Part shown: positions 1-5,101 of the stretch, piece by piece
How the letters are laid out: each line of letters opens with the position of its first letter
How positions within the stretch are numbered: the first letter of the stretch is position 1
Source: Syntrophomonadaceae bacterium
GTDB lineage: Bacteria; Bacillota; Syntrophomonadia; Syntrophomonadales; Syntrophomonadaceae
Direction: 5' to 3'
DNA: 5,101 nt
NCBI GenBank assembly: GCA_012522705.1
Contig: JAAYJY010000238.1
Coordinates: forward strand, 1-5,101
Notes under the pieces: model-generated
The model's input: the letters and a program-made list of their open reading frames with translations, nothing else
What the model was told of the DNA's origin: nothing
Database searches by the model: none
Translations under genes and position numbers: made by a program

Positions 1-614
1 GCACCATGCAGGACGGCCTGGGTCTGCTGATAGCCGCTATCGGCATGCAATACGCATTCAAAGCGGACAGCATCGCTCTGGTCGGCGTCTGCCTGGCCTT
101 AGGGGCGGTGTGTGGAGAATGGCAGCGTTGGGAAGGCCGCCTGGAAAACCTGGGAGTACGACTGGAGCGGGCCATAGGCGGCAAGCAGGAGGGTGAGGGA
201 GAAAATCTGTTTGTCAAGGGATTCGTTTCGGCTACCCTGTTGTTTTGCGTGGGCGCCATGGCCATTGTGGGCTCGCTGCAGGACGGTCTGACCCATAACT
301 ATGAGATCCTGCTGGTGAAATCCATGCTGGACGGCATCTTCGCCATGTTGTTCGCAGCCAGTATGGGGGTGGGTGTGCTTTTTTCAGCCTTCCCGCGCTT
401 CCTGTACCAGGGATCCATCAGCCTGGCGGCGGGCTTTCTCAAACCTTGGCTGACCGACGCCATGCTCAATAATATCACCGCTCTGGGCGGGGTATTGATA
501 ATCGGCATAGGCTTCAATGCCCTGGGGATCACCCGGATCAAGGTCGCCAACCTGCTGCCGGGACTGTTCCTGATACCAGTGGCCATGGTGATCGTCAACA
601 ATTGGCCCTGGTGA
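1..614 (+). CDS. DUF554 family multi-pass membrane protein (5' end outside window)
   Basis: This is the C-terminal part of a DUF554 (YdfK/YqgA-like) integral membrane protein; the family's biochemical role is not established. The frame is open to the window's left edge. The first visible Met (base 6) falls inside the motif where family members read roughly 'T-M-Q-G-L-G-L', so it is probably internal and about 30 N-terminal residues are missing. Counting from that Met, hydrophobic segments lie at about 4-18, 22-37, 68-90, 101-126, 156-174 and 180-200, with a charged Glu/Gly/Lys-rich loop at about 40-66 between the second and third. The family hallmark FCVGAMAIVGSLQDGL is at about 80-95, followed by a Lys-Ser-x3-Asp-Gly motif (105-111) and a Leu-Pro-Gly near 184-186. 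The protein ends in Trp-Pro-Trp and a TGA stop. The gene is separated from gatC by a possible terminator and a promoter, so it is probably a separate transcription unit. Family assignment is confident; function is unknown. Confidence 0.88.
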   Translation, partial: TMQDGLGLLIAAIGMQYAFKADSIALVGVCLALGAVCGEWQRWEGRLENLGVRLERAIGGKQEGEGENLFVKGFVSATLLFCVGAMAIVGSLQDGLTHNYEILLVKSMLDGIFAMLFAASMGVGVLFSAFPRFLYQGSISLAAGFLKPWLTDAMLNNITALGGVLIIGIGFNALGITRIKVANLLPGLFLIPVAMVIVNNWPW

Positions 615-671
615 CAGACCCCGCCCGATCCCGATGCCGTCCAGAACTGTATACATAGCAGCGATTAGGTG

Positions 672-690
672 AAGCCACTGGCTTTTTGTT
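672..690 (+). terminator. Short terminator-like hairpin after the DUF554 gene
   Basis: AAGCC (672-676) pairs with GGCTT (680-684) around a three-base ACT loop, followed by a T-rich run TTTGTT that continues into an AT-rich stretch. The position, 58 bases after the upstream stop codon, suits an intrinsic terminator. The stem is only five pairs, three of them G-C, so termination would be weak or partial. The T-run is shared with the promoter that follows. Confidence 0.4.
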
Positions 691-695
691 ATAAT
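687..695 (+). promoter_or_regulatory. Extended -10 promoter for gatCAB
   Basis: TGTTATAAT is a perfect consensus -10 hexamer (TATAAT, 690-695) preceded by the TGn extension (687-689). No good -35 box lies 16-19 bases upstream: the candidates TTAGGT, TAGGTG and AGGTGA each match TTGACA at only about two of six positions. A weak -35 is typical of promoters that rely on an extended -10. Transcription would start near 702-703, giving a leader of about 30 bases before the gatC start at 733. That is too short for a T-box or riboswitch. The call rests on motif match and position only. Confidence 0.6.
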
Positions 696-719
696 TTTAT
701 CAATGTGAATGAGAACTTT

Positions 720-725
720 AGGAGG
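720..725 (+). promoter_or_regulatory. Ribosome binding site that fixes the gatC start
   Basis: AGGAGG sits seven bases before the ATG at 733. An in-frame ATG at 709 lies upstream of this site and would translate through it, adding eight residues (MRTLGGIG) not expected of GatC. The site therefore decides for 733. Confidence 0.9.
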
Positions 726-732
726 AATAGGT

Positions 733-1017
733 ATGGCTTTGACTATAAAGGAAGTTGAGCATGTGGCCCAGTTGGCTCGTCTGAAGCTGACTGAAGAAGA
801 GAAGGTCAAATTTGCCCAGCAGCTCAGCACCGTCCTTGATTATGCGGATACCCTCAATGCCATTTCCACGGAAGGCGTTGAACCCCTCATCCATATCCTG
901 CCTATCCGCAATGTCTTCCGGGAAGACCAGAGGAAACCCAGTATGGAGCGGGAGGAGATACTGGCCAATGCTCCGCTGGCCGAGGGTTTTCAATATAAGG
1001 TGCCCAAGATTATGTAG
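733..1017 (+). CDS. gatC: Asp-tRNA(Asn)/Glu-tRNA(Gln) amidotransferase subunit C
   Basis: GatC is the small, non-catalytic subunit of the GatCAB amidotransferase. It wraps around the GatA-GatB interface in the cytoplasm and stabilises the complex. The product has 94 residues, the usual family length (about 95). The N-terminal motif Glu-Val-Glu-His-Val-Ala-Gln-Leu-Ala-Arg-Leu (residues 7-17) is the family signature. It is followed by a helical Glu/Lys/Gln-rich region (20-45), the Glu-Gly-Val-Glu-Pro turn (47-51), a His-x-Leu-Pro segment (54-57), the Arg-Glu-Asp and Glu-Glu-Ile-Leu-Ala-Asn-Ala-Pro stretches (63-65, 74-81), and a C-terminal Phe-x-x-Lys-Val-Pro-Lys-Ile (87-93). The ATG at 733 is chosen because an AGGAGG site lies seven bases before it and it gives the expected family N-terminus. 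It is the first gene of the gatCAB operon, directly behind an extended -10 promoter, and ends 14 bases before gatA. Nothing about it looks broken. Confidence 0.96.
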   Translation: MALTIKEVEHVAQLARLKLTEEEKVKFAQQLSTVLDYADTLNAISTEGVEPLIHILPIRNVFREDQRKPSMEREEILANAPLAEGFQYKVPKIM

Positions 1018-1023
1018 AGGAGG
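1018..1023 (+). promoter_or_regulatory. Ribosome binding site supporting the GTG start of gatA
   Basis: AGGAGG begins on the base after the gatC stop codon and is eight bases before the GTG at 1032. No ATG in the same frame lies near this site, and the residues after the GTG match the usual GatA N-terminus, so the GTG is the likely start. Confidence 0.88.
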
Positions 1024-1031
1024 TCAGTCCG

Positions 1032-2486
1032 GTGGAACTGTATGAACTGACTGTACACGAGTTGCAGGAATTATTGGCTGGCGGGATAACCTCGTCGGCA
1101 GAGATAGTAAAGTCGGTCCTGGCCCGTATCGACGCGGTTGAAGACCAGGTCAAATCGTTTATCACCGTAACCAGGGAGCAGGCTCTGGACAAAGCCCGCC
1201 AGGTCGATGCCCAAGGCAGTTACCAGGGCCTGGCCGGTATACCGATGGGCCTTAAGGACAATATTTGCACCCGCGGGGTAAAGACGACCTGCGCCTCCAG
1301 GATGCTGGCCGATTTCATTCCCCCTTACGAGTCAACCGTTTCCCGCCGCCTGGACCAGCAGGGCAGTGTCCTGGTGGGCAAACTCAATATGGACGAGTTC
1401 GCCATGGGGTCATCCACCGAGAATTCGGCATTCTTTGCCACCCGCAATCCATGGGACCTTACCAAGGTGCCCGGGGGTTCTTCCGGGGGTTCAGCTGCGG
1501 CGGTGGCCGCCGGCCAGATACCCTTCAGCCTGGGCTCGGATACTGGCGGCTCTATCCGCCAGCCGGCCGCCTACTGCGGAGTGGTAGGGATGAAACCGAC
1601 CTACGGGCGGGTATCCCGCTGGGGGGTAGTGGCCTACGCCTCTTCTCTGGATCAGGTGGGGGTACTCAGCAAGGATGTGCGCGACAACGCCATGATCATG
1701 CAGATCATCGCCGGCCATGACCCCCTCGATTCCAACTGTGTGGATCTGGCCGTGCCTGACTATGTGGCTGGGCTGGATGGCTCGGTCCGGGGGATGCGCA
1801 TCGCTTATCCGCGCGAGTACTTTGGTGTCGGAGTGAATGAATCGGTCCGGGACCTGGTCATGCAGGCCTTGAAGAAATATCAGGAACTGGGGGCTATAGT
1901 CGAGGAAGCCTCCCTGCCCCACAGCGAATACGCGCTGCCCGCTTATTACCTGTTGGGCCCAGCCGAAGCCAGCGCCAACCTGGCCTGCTTTGACGGGGTA
2001 AGGTTCGGCTGCCGGGACAACACTGCCGAGAACGTGGTGGATATGTTTTCCGGGACCCGCGACCATGGCTTTGGGGATGAAGTGAAGCGGCGCATCATGT
2101 TGGGCACATTTGCTTTGAGTTCCGGTTATTACGATGCTTATTACCTTAACGCCTTAAAGGTAAGGCGGCTGATTGCCAACGACTTCACCAAGGTATTCAA
2201 CGATTATGATATTATCATAGCGCCGACCACGCCCACCACCGCCTTCGGGTTGGGCGAGCAGCGCGGCGATCTCTTGACCATATACATGAACGATGTCCTG
2301 ACGGTTCCGGTCAACATGGCGGGGCTGCCGGGCATATCCATTCCCTGTGGGTTCACCGGGGGGCTGCCGGTGGGCATGCAGATCATCGGCAAGGCCTTCG
2401 ATGAGGCCACCGTATATAAAGCAGCCTATGCTTTCGAACAGAATACTGATTTTCATACCATCAAACCACAGCTGGGGGTGAGATAG
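1032..2486 (+). CDS. gatA: Asp-tRNA(Asn)/Glu-tRNA(Gln) amidotransferase subunit A (amidase)
   Basis: GatA is the glutaminase subunit: it hydrolyses glutamine (or asparagine) and releases ammonia, which is channelled to GatB to amidate Glu-tRNA(Gln) or Asp-tRNA(Asn). At 484 residues it is full length for the family (about 485). It belongs to the amidase-signature superfamily, and the complete Ser-cisSer-Lys catalytic triad is visible. Lys75 is in PMGLKDN, cis-Ser150 is the first serine of GGSSGGS (148-154), and nucleophile Ser174 is in GSDTGGSIRQPA (168-179). All three sit four residues before the equivalents I recall for Staphylococcus aureus GatA (79, 154, 178), a consistent offset. The glycine-rich core and the Lys-Pro-Thr-Tyr-Gly-Arg-Val segment (188-194) are typical. 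Translation starts at GTG, with AGGAGG eight bases upstream. The stop codon directly abuts the gatB ATG, indicating translational coupling. There are no frameshifts or missing residues. Related amidases (for example fatty-acid or indoleacetamide amidases) are excluded by the gatC/gatB neighbours. Confidence 0.98.
   Translation: MELYELTVHELQELLAGGITSSAEIVKSVLARIDAVEDQVKSFITVTREQALDKARQVDAQGSYQGLAGIPMGLKDNICTRGVKTTCASRMLADFIPPYESTVSRRLDQQGSVLVGKLNMDEFAMGSSTENSAFFATRNPWDLTKVPGGSSGGSAAAVAAGQIPFSLGSDTGGSIRQPAAYCGVVGMKPTYGRVSRWGVVAYASSLDQVGVLSKDVRDNAMIMQIIAGHDPLDSNCVDLAVPDYVAGLDGSVRGMRIAYPREYFGVGVNESVRDLVMQALKKYQELGAIVEEASLPHSEYALPAYYLLGPAEASANLACFDGVRFGCRDNTAENVVDMFSGTRDHGFGDEVKRRIMLGTFALSSGYYDAYYLNALKVRRLIANDFTKVFNDYDIIIAPTTPTTAFGLGEQRGDLLTIYMNDVLTVPVNMAGLPGISIPCGFTGGLPVGMQIIGKAFDEATVYKAAYAFEQNTDFHTIKPQLGVR
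2474..2481 (+). promoter_or_regulatory. gatB ribosome binding site inside the 3' end of gatA
   Basis: GGGGGTGA differs by one base from GGAGGTGA and lies five bases before the gatB ATG, within the last codons of gatA. With the stop and start codons directly adjacent (TAG then ATG), ribosomes finishing gatA can readily restart on gatB, which would help keep the subunits in equal amounts. Confidence 0.72.
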
Positions 2487-3938
2487 ATGAGCCCGGATTA
2501 TGAAATAGTCATCGGCCTGGAGGTCCATGCCGAGCTTAAGACCCAGACCAAGATTTTCTGTTCCTGCTCCACCGCTTTCGGGGCTGAACCCAATACCCAG
2601 ACCTGTCCGATCTGCGCCGGTTTTCCGGGGGCGCTGCCGGTGCTCAACCGTCAGGTGGTGGACCTGGCCATCCGCGCCGGTCTGGCGCTCCACTGTGAAA
2701 TCCCGGCCATGTGCAAGTTCGACCGTAAGAACTATTTCTATCCGGACCTGCCTCATGGCTACCAGGTTTCCCAGTTCGATTTCCCGGTCTGCAAGCAGGG
2801 CTATTTGGATATAGATATAGAAGGCCAGAAGAAACGGGTGGGCGTCACCAGAGCCCATATGGAAGAGGATGCCGGCAAGCTGGTACACCAGGGTGACATC
2901 ACCACTACTCCCTTTTCGCTGGTGGATTTGAACCGCAGCGGGGTAGCGCTGCTGGAAATCGTCTCCGAGCCGGATATGCGCTCGGCCCAGGAAGCCCGGG
3001 CTTATCTGGAAAAACTGCGCTCCATGTTGTTGTTTGCCGGGGTCTCGGACTGCAAGATGCAGGAAGGCTCGCTGCGCTGTGACGCCAACGTGTCGGTGCG
3101 GCCTTTCGGTCAGCAGGAATTCGGGACCCGCTGCGAGATCAAAAATTTAAATTCATTCCGGGCCTTGGAAAGGGCTATAGAATATGAGGCCAAACGACAC
3201 ATGGAAGCCCTGGAGGATGGCACTGAGCTCTTCCAGGAGACCCGCACCTGGGATGAGGAGAAACAGATGACTCGTTCCATGCGCTCCAAGGAGGAAGCCC
3301 ACGATTACCGTTATTTCCCCGAGCCCGACCTGCCGCCCCTGTTTATCAGCCGGGAATGGGTGGATGAAGTCCGGGCCGCCCTGCCGGAGATGCCGGAACA
3401 AGCCCAGCAGCGGCTGATGGAGGTTTATGGCTTGCCCGAATACGATGCCGCTCTCCTGACCTTGACCCCGGAGACCCTGGACTTTTTCGACCGTTGTGTG
3501 CAGGAGTATCCCGATGCCAAGACCATCGCCAACTGGATGATGGGGGAATTCAGCCGCTTGCTCAACCAGACCAACCAGGAGATCGGGGACAGCCACCTGA
3601 CTCCGGACCATCTGGTGCAGATGCTGCGGTTGGTGGATGACGGGACCATCAGCGGCAAGATAGCCAAGACGGTCTTGGAAGATATGTTCAACAGCGGTCA
3701 GAGCCCCCAGGAGATTATCAAGGCCAAGGGCCTGGTGCAGATTTCGGACGCCGATACCCTGCTGCCGCTGATTGAGGATATCGTCGGAGCTAATCCCAAA
3801 GTGGTGGAGGACTATAAGAGCGGCAAGGGCAAGGCGATGGGCTTCTTCGTGGGCCAGATCATGAAGGCCACCAAAGGCCAGGCCAACCCGGCTTTAGTAA
3901 ATGAATTGCTCAAAAAGGTATTGGATAGCATACAATAG
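2487..3938 (+). CDS. gatB: Asp-tRNA(Asn)/Glu-tRNA(Gln) amidotransferase subunit B
   Basis: GatB is the kinase/transamidase subunit. It binds the mischarged tRNA, uses ATP and magnesium to phosphorylate the Glu or Asp side chain, and attaches ammonia supplied by GatA. The 483-residue length fits the family (about 475-480). Visible landmarks are Ile-Gly-Leu-Glu-Val-His-Ala-Glu-Leu at 9-17 and a Cys pair arrangement C25-x-C27 and C40-x2-C43, the probable zinc site found in many GatB proteins. Next come DRKNYFYPDLPHGYQ (79-93), His-Met-Glu-Glu-Asp-Ala-Gly-Lys (124-131, active-site region) and the GatB signature around Asp147-Leu-Asn-Arg to Glu161-Pro-Asp163. Further on are RCDANVSVRP (197-206), EIKNLNS (217-223) and HDYRYFPEPDLPP (272-284). 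From about 315 to the end lies the helical tail ending in the YqeY-like tRNA-contacting domain, with ISGKIAKTVLEDM (388-400) and GFFVGQIMKATKGQ (452-465). It is the last gat gene. The ATG directly follows the gatA stop codon. It appears intact and functional. Confidence 0.98.
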   Translation: MSPDYEIVIGLEVHAELKTQTKIFCSCSTAFGAEPNTQTCPICAGFPGALPVLNRQVVDLAIRAGLALHCEIPAMCKFDRKNYFYPDLPHGYQVSQFDFPVCKQGYLDIDIEGQKKRVGVTRAHMEEDAGKLVHQGDITTTPFSLVDLNRSGVALLEIVSEPDMRSAQEARAYLEKLRSMLLFAGVSDCKMQEGSLRCDANVSVRPFGQQEFGTRCEIKNLNSFRALERAIEYEAKRHMEALEDGTELFQETRTWDEEKQMTRSMRSKEEAHDYRYFPEPDLPPLFISREWVDEVRAALPEMPEQAQQRLMEVYGLPEYDAALLTLTPETLDFFDRCVQEYPDAKTIANWMMGEFSRLLNQTNQEIGDSHLTPDHLVQMLRLVDDGTISGKIAKTVLEDMFNSGQSPQEIIKAKGLVQISDADTLLPLIEDIVGANPKVVEDYKSGKGKAMGFFVGQIMKATKGQANPALVNELLKKVLDSIQ

Positions 3939-3982
3939 GTTATGTGAGAAAAACAAACGGTATTTAGACATGGCAGAGGGGT

Positions 3983-3988
3983 AGGGAG
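3983..3988 (+). promoter_or_regulatory. Ribosome binding site for the nifV-like gene
   Basis: AGGGAG lies seven bases before the ATG at 3996. No other ATG, GTG or TTG occurs in this frame between 3960 and 3996, which together with the spacing supports 3996 as the start. Confidence 0.7.
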
Positions 3989-3995
3989 AGATTCA

Positions 3996-5101
3996 ATGAC
4001 TTGGACATTGATAAACCGAGACTGGTTCTTGGAACCGGACGTCAAGATCCGGATGGTGGATACCACACTTCGTGACGGAGAGCAAACCGCCGGAGTGGTT
4101 TTTTCCAACGATGAGAAGGTGCGCATAGCCGTCTACCTGGATCAGATCGGCATTGATCAGATCGAAGCTGGCATACCGGTGATGGGCGGATTTGAAAAGG
4201 ATTGCATCAAGGAGATAGTCAGACTGGGGCTCAAAGCCAGCATCATGGCCTGGAACCGGGCGGTGATCAGCGATATCAAGGAGTCGCTCACCTGTGGGGT
4301 GGACGCAGTGGCCATCTCTATCAGCACCTCGGACATCCACATCGAACACAAATTGCAGACCACCCGCGAGGATGTCCTGCACCGCATGGCCGACGCGGTC
4401 AAGTTTGCCAAGGACAAAGGGCTGTATGTCTCAGTCAATGCCGAGGACGCATCCCGGTCGGATTTAGAATACCTGACCGAATTCGCCCTCATAGCCAAAC
4501 ACGCCGGGGCTGATCGCCTGCGCTATTGTGATACCGTGGGGATCCTGGACCCCATGAAGACCTTCCGGTATATCAAGACCCTGCATGATGCGGTGGGGTT
4601 GGATATCGAGATGCATACCCACAACGATTTCGGTATGGCCACCGCCAATTCCCTGGCCGGCATATATGCGGGGGCCAACCATGTCGGAGTTACCGTCAAC
4701 GGTTTGGGGGAAAGGGCTGGCAACGCCGCCCTGCAGGAGGTTGTCATGGCCATCAAGCACCTGATGAAGATCGGTGTCACTTATGATACCACCATGCTCC
4801 GGGAGGTGGCCCAGTACGTAGCCGAGGCCTCCGGCCGAACTCTGGGACTCAACAATCCAATCGTGGGTTTGAATATATTTGCCCATGAATCCGGCATCCA
4901 CGGTGACGGGGTGCTCAAAAACCCATTGACCTATGAGGCTTTTCGACCTGAAGAAGTGGGCCTGGAGCGGCAGATCGTGATCGGCAAACACTCCGGTTCA
5001 GCGGCTATTAAGTCCAAGTTCATGGAATATGGGGTTGAACTGAGCGAGGAAGACGCCCAGGAGGTCCTAGGCCGCTGCCGGCAGATGGCTATGGACAAAA
5101 A
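3996..5101 (+). CDS. nifV: NifV-like homocitrate synthase (3' end outside window)
   Basis: This is an enzyme of the isopropylmalate/homocitrate synthase family (DRE-TIM metallolyases), which condense acetyl-CoA with a 2-oxo acid. It most likely joins acetyl-CoA and 2-oxoglutarate into homocitrate, the organic ligand of the nitrogenase FeMo cofactor and also an intermediate in other pathways. The 368 visible codons were translated by hand; the frame is open to the edge. Family signature 1 is LRDGEQ at 25-30 with Lys41 eleven residues on; Arg26 is the expected catalytic residue and Asp27 a metal ligand. Signature 2 is EMHTHNDFGMATAN (205-218), with His207 and His209 as metal ligands. GLGERAGN (236-243) and FAHESGIHGDG (295-305, including the catalytic-type His302) follow, then IGKHSG (329-334). 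Stretches such as ASIMAWNRAV (81-90), AISISTSDIHIEHK (106-119) and VSVNAEDASR (145-154) resemble NifV more than LeuA as I recall those families. The C-terminus is not visible, so a LeuA-type regulatory domain cannot be excluded, nor can an alternative substrate such as oxaloacetate. It starts 57 bases after gatB. Confidence 0.85.
   Translation, partial: MTWTLINRDWFLEPDVKIRMVDTTLRDGEQTAGVVFSNDEKVRIAVYLDQIGIDQIEAGIPVMGGFEKDCIKEIVRLGLKASIMAWNRAVISDIKESLTCGVDAVAISISTSDIHIEHKLQTTREDVLHRMADAVKFAKDKGLYVSVNAEDASRSDLEYLTEFALIAKHAGADRLRYCDTVGILDPMKTFRYIKTLHDAVGLDIEMHTHNDFGMATANSLAGIYAGANHVGVTVNGLGERAGNAALQEVVMAIKHLMKIGVTYDTTMLREVAQYVAEASGRTLGLNNPIVGLNIFAHESGIHGDGVLKNPLTYEAFRPEEVGLERQIVIGKHSGSAAIKSKFMEYGVELSEEDAQEVLGRCRQMAMDK

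Noticed and set aside
648..655. TGTATACA palindrome as a candidate operator
   Set aside because: It is a perfect eight-base palindrome, but symmetry stops there and it lies outside the -10/-35 region. Eight bases alone are too little to support a regulator site.
615..732. Possible T-box or riboswitch leader ahead of gatCAB
   Set aside because: The predicted leader from 702-703 to 733 is only about 30 bases, the whole gap is 118 bases, and no T-box core motif (AGGGTGG-type) or antiterminator structure is visible.
1471..1492. Direct repeat of CCGGGGGTTC with a 12-base period in gatA
   Set aside because: It is explained by the coding of the amidase motif GGSSGGS (repeated Gly-Gly-Ser), not by an independent DNA repeat.
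1265..1720. 151-codon open frame on the + strand within gatA in another frame
   Set aside because: It overlaps the GatA catalytic core, has no ribosome binding site, and its Gly/Arg/Pro-rich translation is typical of an out-of-frame shadow.
2154..2888. 244-codon open frame on the minus strand across the gatA-gatB junction, and other long antisense frames
   Set aside because: It lies opposite two unmistakable genes, its translation matches no family I recognise, and long antisense frames are expected in codon-biased G+C-rich genes.
3970..3984. Four-codon mini-ORF (ATG to TAG) before the nifV-like gene, its stop overlapping the ribosome binding site
   Set aside because: It has no ribosome binding site of its own and is short enough to arise by chance; there is no support for a leader peptide.
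3939..3995. Terminator or separate promoter between gatB and the nifV-like gene
   Set aside because: No stem followed by a T-run is seen, and TATTTA at 3961-3966 has no convincing -35 partner, so readthrough from gatB is the simpler reading.

Overview
The window looks like a stretch of bacterial chromosome, most likely from a Gram-positive anaerobe of the Clostridia. The reasons are strong AGGAGG-type ribosome binding sites, the compact gene order gatC-gatA-gatB, a DUF554 membrane protein, a NifV-type homocitrate synthase, and base composition that looks moderately G+C-rich (mid-50s per cent by eye, not computed). A syntrophic or Peptococcaceae-like clostridium would fit, but the genus cannot be named from the sequence alone. 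All recognised genes are on the + strand.

Layout: (1) 1-614 is the 3' part of a DUF554 multi-pass membrane protein whose start lies outside the window. (2) 615-732 is a 118-base gap with a short terminator-like hairpin whose T-run merges into a perfect extended -10 promoter (TGTTATAAT), then a strong ribosome binding site. (3) 733-3938 is a tight gatC-gatA-gatB operon, with gaps of 14 and 0 bases. It encodes the heterotrimeric Asp-tRNA(Asn)/Glu-tRNA(Gln) amidotransferase, and catalytic and family motifs are intact in all three subunits. (4) 3939-3995 is a 57-base gap with no visible terminator. (5) 3996 to the window end is a NifV-like homocitrate synthase, cut by the window edge.

How the genes work together: GatA releases ammonia from glutamine (or asparagine), the ammonia passes to GatB, GatB activates and amidates the mischarged aminoacyl-tRNA, and GatC holds the two together. 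The operon implies that the cell makes Gln-tRNA(Gln) and/or Asn-tRNA(Asn) indirectly. The downstream enzyme condenses acetyl-CoA with a 2-oxo acid, most likely 2-oxoglutarate to give homocitrate. It has no obvious biochemical link to the amidotransferase beyond both drawing on 2-oxoglutarate/glutamate-family metabolism, and it may simply be co-transcribed.

I see no new system here: no mobile element, CRISPR array, RNA gene or toxin-antitoxin pair. The points most worth a second look are the terminator/promoter overlap before gatC and the nifV-type gene directly behind gatCAB with no other nif gene in view.
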